Translations under genes and position numbers: made by a program | NCBI RefSeq assembly: GCF_019059575.1 | Contig: NW_024881586.1 | Coordinates: 124,001 to 188,000 of the forward strand | Length of the DNA: 64,000 bases | Source of the DNA: Amphibalanus amphitrite | Taxonomy: Eukaryota > Arthropoda > Thecostraca > Balanomorpha > Balanidae | Direction: 5' to 3' | The notes under the pieces: model-generated | Told to the model about the DNA's origin: nothing | The model's input: only the letters and a program-made list of their open reading frames with translations | The model's database searches: none | Shown: positions 32,818-43,344 of the stretch, in pieces | Layout: every line of letters starts with the position of its first letter | Position numbering within the stretch: the first letter of the stretch is position 1

Positions 32818-35380
32818 CGACCTTCTCATTGAAGTTACAAGAGCTAACCCATCTCACCTCGTCATTATGGGGGACTTCAACTTCAATTCTATTGACTGGA
32901 GCTGTTGTATGTCTCTTGGTCCACCGTCTGACCCGGCCCATGCGTTTCTGGAGGCGGTTCGAGACAGCTTCCTCATCCAGCATGTCAAGTGACCAACACG
33001 TTACAGACATGGTAACACCCCCAACGTCCTGGATCTGATATTTTCTAATGAGGAGGGCATGATATCCGAAATCACTCACCTCCCTCCTCTCGGGAACAGC
33101 GACCATGAGGTGTTATGGTTCGAGCTGCACTGCTACTCACCTGGAGCAGGCAACCACACAGCCAAGTTGAACCTAAGCAAGGGCAATTATGCAAAGATGG
33201 TGAATGACCTCCAAAGTGTGTCGTGGGCCTCGTTAGAGTCGGTCCCGCTGGAGGAACACTGCAAGCTCCTCTCCGAGACCATCAAGGTGATGATGACAGA
33301 GAACATCCCGCTTCATCGATCCCATCAGAGGAAGAACATCTATGTAACAAGAGAAGCCCGGACTCTAAGAAATAAGAAAAATAAGCTCTGGAAGAAATAC
33401 GTGAGAACTCGAGACGTGGAGTGCTACAATCGTTTTGTCCGCGCGCGTAACGACCTGAGAAGCCTCACCAGGCGGTTGAGGCGGAGGTTTGAACAGACTC
33501 TGGTTGATGTGCTCAAAGACAACGTGAAGCCTTTTTGGAGATATGTCAACTCACGTTTGAAAACTAAGCCTGGCATTGGAAACCTCAGAAAGGCTGATGG
33601 CTCGTTAGCACTTTCAGATCAGGAGAGGGCGGACGTGCTTGCTGAGTTCTTTGCCAGTGTCTTCACCGTGGAGGACTGTTCGAACATGCCTGACCTGGCG
33701 TCTCCATGGGAAGGACGAACACTAGAGCGTGTTGAATTGAGTCCTGCACTGGTTCAGCGCAGACTGGAGAGCCTCAAAACCTCCACCTCCCCTGGTCCTG
33801 ATGGTATTCCTTCGAGGGTCCTGCGAGAGCTCGCGACCGCAATCAGTTCTCCCGTCTGCTCTCTGTTCCAGAAGTCCCTTGATAGCGGCTCTCTTCCAGA
33901 CGAGTGGAAACTGGGAACTATTGTTCCAATCTTCAAAGGTGGTTGCAGACTGGAACCAGCAAACTACAGACCTGTAAGCCTGACATCCGTGCTTTCGAAG
34001 GTGCTGGAGGGCATAATCAGAGACAGAATCATGGAGTTCCTCACGGAGACCGGGCAGCTCAACGATGCCCAGCATGGCTTCCTTCCCAAGAGGTCGTGCG
34101 CAACCCAACTTCTCTCTACTCTGGAGGACTGGACTCGGCAGCTGGAGAATGGAGAGCATATTGATATTGCCTACCTGGACTTTCGAAAAGCCTTCGACTC
34201 TGTTCCGCACAAGCGTCTGCTTGCGAAGTTGAAGGGCTACGGAATCCGAGGCCCGGTGCTCAAGTGGATTGAGGCATTTCTTACTGGCCGAGGTCAAAGA
34301 GTGGCGATCAATGGAGCAACCTCGATTCAACACCCTGTCATGAGCGGCATCCCACAGGGTTCGGTCTTGGGACCGACGCTCTTTGTCATCTACGTAAACG
34401 ACCTCCCAGAATGTGTCAAGAGCCACATCGCCATGTTCGCGGACGACGCAAAACTGTACGGCCCGAACCAGTCGCAACCGCCCAAGGCTCCTACTGACGC
34501 GAACGGCGCCCAGTTGCAACTCGACCTAGTAGCCGCAGCGAACTGGTCAGCGACCTGGCTTCTCCCTTTCAACCTGAAGAAGTGTAAGGTTCTTCACCTC
34601 GGAAGAGGTAACCCACGGCTCCAGTACACGCTTCTGGGGGAGCCACTCTCAGCGGTGACAGAAGAAAAAGACTTGGGCATTTTCATTGACGAGGAATTGA
34701 AGTTCAAGAAGCATGCTGCTGTTGCCATCAGCAAAGCCAACCAGATTCTGGCAGTCATCCGACGCTCCTTTGAGCTACTCAACTCTGAGACTCTCCCAGT
34801 CCTCTACAAGACCCTGGTCCGACCTCACCTAGAGTATGGCAACATCATCTGGGGCCCCTTCAACAAAGAAGATCAACGACTGGTGGAGAGAGTCCAGCGC
34901 AGAGCCACGCGACTTGTCACTGAAATCCGGCATCTCCCGTATCAGGAGCGGCTGCGCAGGCTACGGCTGCCGTCTTTGCTTTACAGAAGACGCAGAGGAG
35001 ACGTCATCATGCTCTACATGCTCATGACTGGTCTTCTGAACCTGAAGAAAGAAGACTTCTTCCAGGCTGCTCCATCGGCAAGCACAAGAGGTCATACGAT
35101 GAAGGTGGCCAAACCAAGAGCTCTGACTAGAGTACGAAGAAACCACTGGAGCGTACGTGCGGTCAACGACTGGAACTCGCTGCCGGCTGAAGTGGTTCTC
35201 GCTCCGACCCTGAACGGGTTCAAGAACCTCCTTGACAGACACTGGTCGAGTCGTATGTACGATATCCCTACCATAAACTGAGTTTGAGCAAAGAGTACCG
35301 CATGAGCTCGACGAGATCGGGTCCAATAGGCCTCTGGCCTCCAATAGTCCCGCCAACATTAAGGTAAGGTAAGGTATCTA
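32818..35380 (+). mobile_element. CR1-like non-LTR retrotransposon, 5'-truncated
   Basis: The element begins inside the endonuclease domain (HLVIMGDFNFNSIDW near 32855) and ends with tandem AAGGT units (35360-35375). GTATCTA occurs immediately before (32811-32817) and after (35374-35380), a plausible 7-bp target duplication. An in-frame TGA at 32990-32992 interrupts the frame before the RT domain. The element sits inside the 32383-38547 transposon and is therefore younger than it. Confidence 0.85.
33059..35281 (+). CDS. Non-LTR retrotransposon endonuclease end plus reverse transcriptase
   Basis: The 740-residue frame starts in the last endonuclease motif (LPPLGNSDHEVLWFEL). It then has a basic linker and the RT domain: STSPGPDGIPSRVL, NYRPVSLTSVLSKVLEGII, QHGFLPKRSCATQLL, DIAYLDFRKAFDSVPH, SGIPQGSVLGPTLFVIYVND, catalytic MFADDAKLY and LVRPHLEYGNIIW. 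The frame continues upstream across one TGA into GDFN, so the first Met is not a true start. RT looks intact. The product is closely similar in layout to the 15040 frame. Confidence 0.9.
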   Translation: MISEITHLPPLGNSDHEVLWFELHCYSPGAGNHTAKLNLSKGNYAKMVNDLQSVSWASLESVPLEEHCKLLSETIKVMMTENIPLHRSHQRKNIYVTREARTLRNKKNKLWKKYVRTRDVECYNRFVRARNDLRSLTRRLRRRFEQTLVDVLKDNVKPFWRYVNSRLKTKPGIGNLRKADGSLALSDQERADVLAEFFASVFTVEDCSNMPDLASPWEGRTLERVELSPALVQRRLESLKTSTSPGPDGIPSRVLRELATAISSPVCSLFQKSLDSGSLPDEWKLGTIVPIFKGGCRLEPANYRPVSLTSVLSKVLEGIIRDRIMEFLTETGQLNDAQHGFLPKRSCATQLLSTLEDWTRQLENGEHIDIAYLDFRKAFDSVPHKRLLAKLKGYGIRGPVLKWIEAFLTGRGQRVAINGATSIQHPVMSGIPQGSVLGPTLFVIYVNDLPECVKSHIAMFADDAKLYGPNQSQPPKAPTDANGAQLQLDLVAAANWSATWLLPFNLKKCKVLHLGRGNPRLQYTLLGEPLSAVTEEKDLGIFIDEELKFKKHAAVAISKANQILAVIRRSFELLNSETLPVLYKTLVRPHLEYGNIIWGPFNKEDQRLVERVQRRATRLVTEIRHLPYQERLRRLRLPSLLYRRRRGDVIMLYMLMTGLLNLKKEDFFQAAPSASTRGHTMKVAKPRALTRVRRNHWSVRAVNDWNSLPAEVVLAPTLNGFKNLLDRHWSSRMYDIPTIN

Positions 35381-37813
35381 GCCACGATTTCCGGTTCCCG
35401 CCATTTCGCGCCGGCGTCGTGGGTGTTTGGATGCAACGTAGTGCTCCCGGTTTTATTTTGTTTAAGCGACCTTTTCTGAAGTGTAAGTAACAATGGATCA
35501 TATTTTAAGATACTTTGAAGTGTGTTTTTCAATTTCAGGCATGTGATCTTAACGTTTCTTACCAAAAACTCGTTTTAAGAGATGGTTTTAGGAACATGGC
35601 GCGGTAGCGACATCAGCGGCGCGGGACGCCTTCTCACTCTTCTATTGTCTTTTTAAGCTATATTTTTTCGAAAATGATGTCTTAGGTGTAGTATTTCAGT
35701 GAAATATGATGTCCTTTAAAAGTTACGGTATAAATTAGTTACAAGAAGCCTGATGTTTTGTCTCACATGATAGAATTGTTGGGTGGACTCATGAAATGGG
35801 GGCAGTGCATGTCCAGTATTTTACATAATTTGGATGTTTTAGCCTCTGCTTGTGTCTCACTCACCCAATTGTTGCTACAACTTTAATTTGTAGCATTTAA
35901 ATTTTTTAAGGGCAACTAGGTTATTGACTTGTTCCGATTTAAGATTGAAAGGTCTTAGTGCATGTTGGTGTTTGCCTTATTTAAATAGTAGGTATGTATG
36001 CTTGGCTTGTAATTGCTTCGCCCATTTTTGCTACATATTTAATGATGCTTATTTTAAGTGTAACAAAAGCAAGTTGCTGAATGGTGTAAGCCATATTTAC
36101 ATTATGCGTAGTCTTCAAGAAAATTATGCGTCTAATGTATGTCAGTCCAGGGAATGCTGGATAGTTAATTTTCAGGATTGTCCATGCCAAAGTTAATTAT
36201 AGAGGCCAGTTTTATCGACACAAATAGCTGCCTGCTGGAATTTTTTTGCCCAAAGACTGCTTCACATATGGAGCGTTAACATGATGGGCACGTAAACGGA
36301 TAAGGCTGTACCGTTCATGCTCTGTATGTGAAGTAACTTTTAGACAAAAAAAAAAATCCAGCAGCCACCTATTTTTCTGTTGGTACAACTGGCCTCAGAT
36401 ATACTTTTTTGGCAGAATTTATATAACTGCATGAGATGACAGTTGTTGGCGCACCTGGTGGCGTTCAGTGGAAATTTAAGTGACATTATTTAATTTTTTA
36501 ATTAATTTTTTATTGAATATATTCTAAAATTAATAGTTGCTGAACAAGTAGAATAATAACACATATAGTTTCCTAATTTATTGTCCACAAATGTCCTAAT
36601 TATTGTGTTCTGTTGTTTGCTGCAGGTCAACCAATGATCAAACACTGGTCGTTGCGGGGATTGGCTTCAGAGGGTCAAGGATGGCGTCTTGAATCGCTGT
36701 TCAGTCGACAGGCAACTGTATGACAACGCCATCCCTGTCAACCAGAGCGTCGACCGAAGTAGGGCGGCGTTGCGCGGACCTGGCCGCACCCGACCAACCG
36801 GTGGAGTACCTGACTCGGGCTGGGTGGAGACTACCTACATCACGACTTTTTGAACTTTGATCTCGTGGCGAGAAACAATATGACGTGAGGAAGTGTGTAT
36901 GTGGCTGGCGGGGCCGAGGGTGAAATGCGCCACGTGTTTATCCTGCCGGATGACGACAGCGTCACCAACCTGTCAAAGAACGAGCTGGTGCAGCGCGTGA
37001 TGACTGCTATCTCGTCCCTAGAACCGGAGTAGAAAAACGTGTGCATAGCCCAAATGAAGCGAACCAAAACACAGGCAGGACTGATAGTTTTTCGGTCGAG
37101 AATGTTCTGAAGATGCTGATCCGTAGACCAATTGGTGACCGTTTTCGGTGGTAATATGGAATCTTGTGATGTTCCAAAGCGACCTGCTTTGGGTGTGGAC
37201 ATAAGTGGCTCAACCTGACAGGATTGATGTGTTAGGTAGCCGTGCTAATCATAAACCCTATATTGAGCGTATCTGTACAAATTTTGTTTATATTTATTTC
37301 ATGTATTTGATTCGAAACCGGAAATTGCTCTTTGTAATTAGGCAACATCGAGACGTTGAAGTCATTCTCCAGAAGTTTATTTGTTTTTTCTTACCTGTCC
37401 ACGGTATGTCTTATTGGTTAGGTCTCAGTTTTAAATATTATTAACTGCATGTTTTGCAAATACGTAGCCATATTGAATAAGAGACGTGTCCTAAAAGTGA
37501 GTATTGCTTTGCATGGGATGTGAGCATCAACGACAGGGCTTTGTGATGGCAAATGTGTGGCAATTGCAGGGATCGTTGTGAAATGTGTTATGAATATCAT
37601 CGTATTATTTGCGACTGCAAATACATCCGTGTATCATATTTTCATTCAAATTGTGCAATTTGTGCAACGGGCTTGAGGAGTATATTGTTCGGCGAAATAT
37701 CTCTTACTGTACTCCACAGAAATGGGACGGGATACAGATGCGTAGAAACACATTCATGAACACGTGAAAGACGATAAGTGAACTTTTTTTTACTCAAAAT
37801 CAATGCTACAAAG
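35381..37813. other. Interior of the 6.2 kb element, no gene recognised
   Basis: AT-rich sequence. A minisequence GGAGGTCAACC... to stop near 36640-36730 and an open stretch ending MTAISSLEPE at 37032 could be exon remnants of a transposase or captured sequence. Neither has a recognisable domain. Confidence 0.3.
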
Positions 37814-37940
37814 CAGGGATGTGGAGTCGTGAAAATGTTAGACGGCTTCGGCTCCGGAGGAAAAATCGGCTCCAGCTCCGGCTCCGGCTCCGAGTAAAAT
37901 GGTCGGGCTTCGGTTCCGGCTCCGACTCAGTACAACCCCT
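37814..37940. mobile_element. GGCTCC-hexamer MITE (hAT-like), short copy
   Basis: It begins CAGGGATGTGGAGTCG and is filled with GGCTCCGGCTCC-type hexamers, ending TACAACCCCT. Flanks CTACAAAG and ATACAAAG agree at 7 of 8 positions. Related copies lie at 43542-43998 and 59389-59647. Confidence 0.65.
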
Positions 37941-38551
37941 ATACAAAGGTCAGCACGGCTCCCTTGACGCATTCCCTCGAAGGCTTGCAGCTTTGAGCAG
38001 GGAGCTAGGGTGAGTGCTGAAAATCCCTGGTCTACCGTGGGAATAAGGTCTAGAAAAAATTACACGATCCTGTGCTGATAATATCTTCATGAATTTATTG
38101 AATTTGCATTATTTGCACACAAGAAACATTCCATAAGTCAATTTGAAGAGTGAAGTACGTCTGCAGAAAGTCAGTTCGCAGAATCAATATATTGATAAAC
38201 CAGCTGATTTCAGAATCAAAATAATGATTAGCCAGCTGTTTGCGGAATCAAAATATTGATTCTCGCCGGGATTAGCCGCCGTGATGAATCAATATCTTGA
38301 TTATTTTCAAGACGCTTTCCTAAACTAACCGAAGAGGTTAGGGCTATTGTTTCGTGCCTGGCGGGTAGCTTCAACGTTGTTCTACATTTTGTGAAGAAAC
38401 TATCTTGAAATTATAGCCGGTTGCTGAAGAATTGACGTTTCTGTGATGGTCTGCACGTATGCCCATATATGGTCAAAGCTCCGCCCACTAGAATCAATAT
38501 TTTGATGCCTCCATATTTTGATTCCCGCCGCCTAGTTTGCCCAACTGATAG

Positions 38552-39701
38552 TGCCTAGTGGAGTGAGTACCTAATGTGTCATCAGTGCAGGGATTACACT
38601 GCCATCAAATTCTTTATATTTGACTGGTTTTCCTCCTGGTGGCCATCCCAACACATATTTGGTTTTGGCTCCTTGAAAAAAAGCTGGGCTACAGCTCACC
38701 CAACTTGAACTCACCCCACCAAAAAACGTAGATTGTGATGGGCCGCCGACTTGATGAAATAAGGCACTTGTTCTCCAGTCACAGATCAATCACAAAGGAC
38801 AAATCACAAGTAATCTGGCAAGGCTGTATCAAAATCTTAACAAAACGCATCAACTCGCACGCTTGCCTCAAACGGGCCTTGGTAACAACTGGATTTCCAT
38901 TACGTCATGGGTGGTGATGTCACACCACGGGTGACGTTTCACTGCTGCTGCTGCTGTCCACGGAGGGCAGCGTTTGTGAGTGGAAAACAGTAGCAACATT
39001 GTAAATGAAGGCAGTATTGGCGCTTATGCTACATATGAAATTTATAACAACATATTGATATTAGTGAATGTTTATTTTTGTTACTTTTCATAAACCCTCC
39101 ATTTCAGGGTCTGCATGAAAAATTTCTGTTATTTTAGAGTCAAGCTATTGTACTAAGGGATTTATTTTGGCAATTTAGTCATTTGTTAGGTTATAAGGCT
39201 GCAGAAACTTTCAGTTGAGGTTGGTATCCACTATCCAGTTGCAGCTATAATTAATTGTGTCATATTTTGTATCATTTTCTGAACATGTAAACACCTACCT
39301 ATATGAATTCAAATTTTGTGATTGTAGAAAAGCAGTTACCCTCACATTGCAGTGGGGATTAGAACAATTAACCACACTTGTTATACAAAAAGCCTGTTTG
39401 CCATCAATTTTGGGAATCCAAATTGGGTATTGGTCAGGTAGATGTAGCACAAGCTGCCCGATGCACGAGAATGGGTCTTTCTAACCAAACCTTACCTAAC
39501 CTGACCTACAACCTACAGCCTTAAACCTAAAATTTACAACCTACGACCTAGTCCTACGGTATGGCATATCACAACAGCTTGTGCTACGTCTGCTACCATG
39601 ACCCAACTTTGTGCCAATTCATACCAACTTGGGATGACAGTCACTGCAGATGTGTGCTGACCATGCAGGTCTTTGTTACAATTGCAATTCTATTGTGTTA
39701 C
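38552..39701. other. No gene recognised
   Basis: Contains a short CTG run (38940-38955) and AT-rich sequence. CCTAACCTGACCTAC-like motifs occur near 39490-39560. Nothing codes convincingly. Confidence 0.4.
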
Positions 39702-40765
39702 AGGTTCGGCGTTCTACAGCTGCGACCCGCCATGGCTGGGCCACCGCGGCGGCATCACCTTCAGGGTGGACCTGCCCGTGGCCACCCGCCGGTCGGACCC
39801 GCCTGCAGTCCGCAGGGAAGCTGCCCTGCGAGCCATTGCAGAGCTCCCGCACCCGGACGTCACTATCTGGTCGGACGGCTCGGCTCGCGGCGGACGGAAC
39901 AGGGCGGCGCAGGCGCTGATCCAGTTCCACCACCTCAACAGAGAAGAGACCGTGCGCGCTCCTGCAGGGGCGGTCTGCTCCAGCCTAAGAGCAGAACTGA
40001 CCGCCATGCGCGAGGCGTTCGCGGCTGTGGCCGGCCTGGAGGACGGGGAGTTGGCATCGACCAAGTCGGTCCGCCTCCTCACCGACTCAAGGTCTGGGCT
40101 CCAACTACTCGGCCGCGGCCCAGCTAACCAGACCATGGCCCTGGCCGCCGAGGTGTGGAGGCTGCTGAGTGCTGAGCACCCTCGCCGAGAACGGCACCGA
40201 GACGGTGCTCCAGTGGGTGCCAGGCCATGCCGGGCTGGACGGCAACGAAACCGCCGACCGCCTGGCTGGCGAGGCCACGGCGGGCGACCAAGACAGCGCA
40301 CCGATCGACCTGTCGAGTGCGCGAGCCGCCGTCACGCGCCATGTCCGGGAGCTGTCGCGACAGAGGGCAACCGCTGCCCACCCGCACCCGGACCCCACGC
40401 CTGGCCACGACTCCCTGGCGCGCTGGGGTCGGTGACGCTGTCCCAGCTGAGGACCGGCACATCACCGCTGACCCGTGACACGCTCCACAAGATTGGCCCG
40501 GAAGCCGACTACGAATGCCCCGCGTGCGGGGAGCCCGACAGCGCGGCGCACCTACTGACCGATTGTCCGGCCTATGAGGCGGCCCGCCGCCGCCGCTCGG
40601 GTGCCGACCCTCGCCTGGTCGACGTCCTCGGCGGCCCGGCGACGAAGGTCGTCACCTTCATCGAGGATGTTGGGCGGACCGAGCCGCCGCTCGACCCGCC
40701 TGCGCCGCCGCCCCCCTGAGCGGGTTGGCGATGGGATGCAGAAGAAGAAGAAGAAGCAACTGCCA
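39702..40765 (+). pseudogene. LINE 3' fragment: RNase H domain and zinc knuckle, frameshifted
   Basis: The fragment begins near FYSCDPPW and encodes an RNase H domain: VTIWSDGSARGG (first Asp), SSLRAELTAM (Glu), LLTDSRSGLQLL (Asp), then after a frame change WVPGHAGLDGNETADRLA (His/Asp). After a second frame change it continues SQLRTGTSPL and a CCHC-like motif CPACGEPDSAAHLLTDC, ending before PPPP-stop at 40719. A GAA run at 40739-40757 resembles a LINE 3' tail. The RT domain is absent. RNase H plus a C-terminal knuckle fits I/R1-group elements. At least two frameshifts make it inactive. Confidence 0.78.
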
Positions 40766-43344
40766 GCGCGCCACGGCGGCGAAGCCGAGTTCCGCCGCTG
40801 GACCGCCCGCGCAATGGCCAGCACAGACAAGAAACAACCGAATCACAACGCCTACAATTACGTTATTGCTATGGTATTGACATTGTTACAATTAACCCTG
40901 CTCTTTCGAGCGTGGATGCACGCTAAAATTGTCGCATAATTCCATGCAGCTTCCACCCTTCTGCAATACAAAGTTTGAATACAAAGTAGTCTTACAATAG
41001 GTTTAGAACTTATGTGCAGATTGTCGATGCTGGTTGACTTGATGATTGGAATTGTGTTTATCTGTTTTATCTGTTTTGACTTAAATATATGGCCATGGAC
41101 TATGGCCTACCTTGGGAAGTGTCTATGATTTCAACAAAACATTTTTCATCAGGATACGCTGCAGGGTACATAGTACATACGTAGTGAAAATTTTGGGCAT
41201 GTATGGGTGCGCATGTGGAGATGTAGACTGCGAATGAGACGGACTACGACGGTTTTTGAACCAATTAAATCTGATTGACAACATAATGTAGGACTAAAAA
41301 CTGACTGTCAGAAGAATATTCACAGAATATTCACTTCACCCGGTACAACGAAAAGGGAAAGTCAGGGAACAGGGGCAGGGTACATCTCGAAGATCAATCA
41401 AATTGCAGGTGCCGATTGGTTATGGATCATCGTAGCTCAATGTACTGCCTTGTGCTGCTTTATTGATTGAAATTGCATCCAGCTTGTATTGAAAGAAGTC
41501 ATTATGGAAGATTTTAAAAAGGTTCTTGAATAATTTAAATACTTTGAATTTATATTTCTGCAGAATTATATACCCGTATCATTCTTTTAATGTCAATATT
41601 TGTATATTTTCTAGCATATAAGAAAATAGTGGCCTCAAGTTTTTAGAAAATATCTGATTTTGCTCTCTGGGCCACTGCAGATCCCTAAAAAGTTAGGAGC
41701 CGTCTTCATTATTTAATGTATAAAACCAAATAAATTATCACTGCTCAAAAGTGGAAGAAATGACAAATGAAAAAAAGTTTTCCTACAGCGTTGCAATCCA
41801 GATTTCAAGATAGTGATGGGCGCACTAGAAAGCAAGTAAAAGTACTCCACAAGGTAAAAGTAAGGAACAAGAATATCCTTATACTGTTTCAGAATTCGGT
41901 AACAAACATTTTTTTGTGTGTTTTAAATACCCGGACGAATCGATTCCAGAATCAGTCTTGATGATATTATATGATTTTTGTATGGTGTTGGTGGTACTTG
42001 AATGACCAAAGTCAGTACATGTCCATCACCTTTCGATATTTCCGTGGTGCTCGCTCCCATTTCATAGCTGCTCACGGTGTTTTGTGCTGACGTCATATGG
42101 TGCTGCTCCACTAGCGCCACCATACGGCGTCAGCTGGCGAATTATCCAGTTAATACCAGAGCCCCCTCAAACGCTTCTCATTGTTATACTTCTACTGCTT
42201 CTACTGATATTCAAAAAATTGCCAAGGCCATCTATAGAGCAAAGCAAAACGCTGTTCTGTTTGTCCGTACGCAGTAATTTCCGCCTGGCGGACCAATGAG
42301 CGTTGGTGACAGAATGGCGACAAATGGTGACTGTGTCACCATTGCATTGCGTTAGCATGGGACCGCACTGGCTCGTTTCTCAGCCGGACCACTTTGCTTA
42401 CGTGAGAGTTTTGCTGATTCTGCTCATAGAACACATATGGAGCTCAAACGTTGAGGGACGGTAGAGATGCAACTTTTGACAAAGAAATGTAGAGATGCAA
42501 GTAGAAGGTATAACAAATGCATGCTCCTACTTGCTCGCGTGTTACAGGCCCTATGCAAGATGCAGTCAATATGAGTATGCGACAAGAATGCAGCCTCTCA
42601 GTCACAATATTTGTCACCGGGCACATCATATTTTGTCACCATTTACAATGGCACAATGGCAGCTTTTTTCAGCCCTGCTAGGACAATTTACCTACGTTTG
42701 GCCCAGAATGTAGGCCACAGCCTGAACCAAAGGCCTAGCCTGTGTCCGTCGCCTCGCATGCTACATTACCCTACAGGCTGTGAATGCACAAACGTCCACG
42801 TTGAGGTCAATGATTATATTTCATAGTCAACGACGCCACGAGTTTTCTAGTCGGGTGTGGCCGACCACAGATGAAACAGCGCACGGTGATACTTCACGCG
42901 ATTAGGGATCACCGTCGCTCTGTCTTGCATTACCGTCCTGTCGTCCAGTCACACGCACACATCAATAAAAAGACTCAGACGTTGGATCATCAGCTAGCAA
43001 TTGTAGACAATCCTTCCTAGCCCCTGTGATATATTACAAGCCACTGCTTTCCACATGACCAAATCCACAATCCCACCAGATTTTTTACACCACATCCTTC
43101 ATGACCTAATCCGCAGCCCCACCAGATTTTCATGCATCACAATCACCAACCAGACAACGACGGGATACCCGTTCGTTCGCCATTCGGCAAAATCCACATG
43201 CCATATGTCTAGAAGGCCATCATTGCATCGGGAAACCAACGGGGACGCGATAACAGTCCCCGTGGCATCCCCGTCGATACTGGAGGCAGTCTGCGGTTGC
43301 CGGTTCATCCAGCGGCAATGTCTCTGCGCGCGGCACTGTGACAC
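40766..43344. other. Intergenic sequence downstream of TMCO1
   Basis: AT-rich to about 41950, then mixed. Part next to 43344 is probably TMCO1 3' UTR on the minus strand. No additional exon or RNA gene was identified. Confidence 0.35.

Larger units (their letters stand above)
32383..38547. mobile_element. 6.2 kb DNA transposon with perfect 90-bp TIRs and ATAG duplication
   Basis: CAGTTGGGCAAACTAGGCGG starts at 32383 and its reverse complement ends at 38547. The arms match along 90 bases without a mismatch by eye. ATAG flanks both ends (32379-32382 and 38548-38551). Subterminal AATCAATATTTTGATT palindromes recur near both ends (32468-32490 and 38170-38310). A LINE (32818-35380) and a MITE (37814-37940) lie inside. 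Short open stretches occur at 36640-36720 and 36895-37032, but I recognise no transposase. CAG termini with a 4-bp duplication do not identify a superfamily; Sola-like groups are one candidate. Confidence 0.82.

Noticed and set aside
33722..34519. 265-codon minus-strand frame
   Set aside because: It lies wholly within the plus-strand reverse transcriptase frame and shows no homology.
39714..40301. Minus-strand open frames opposite the RNase H fragment
   Set aside because: They mirror GC-rich plus-strand coding sequence that has real RNase H motifs; the minus frames have none.
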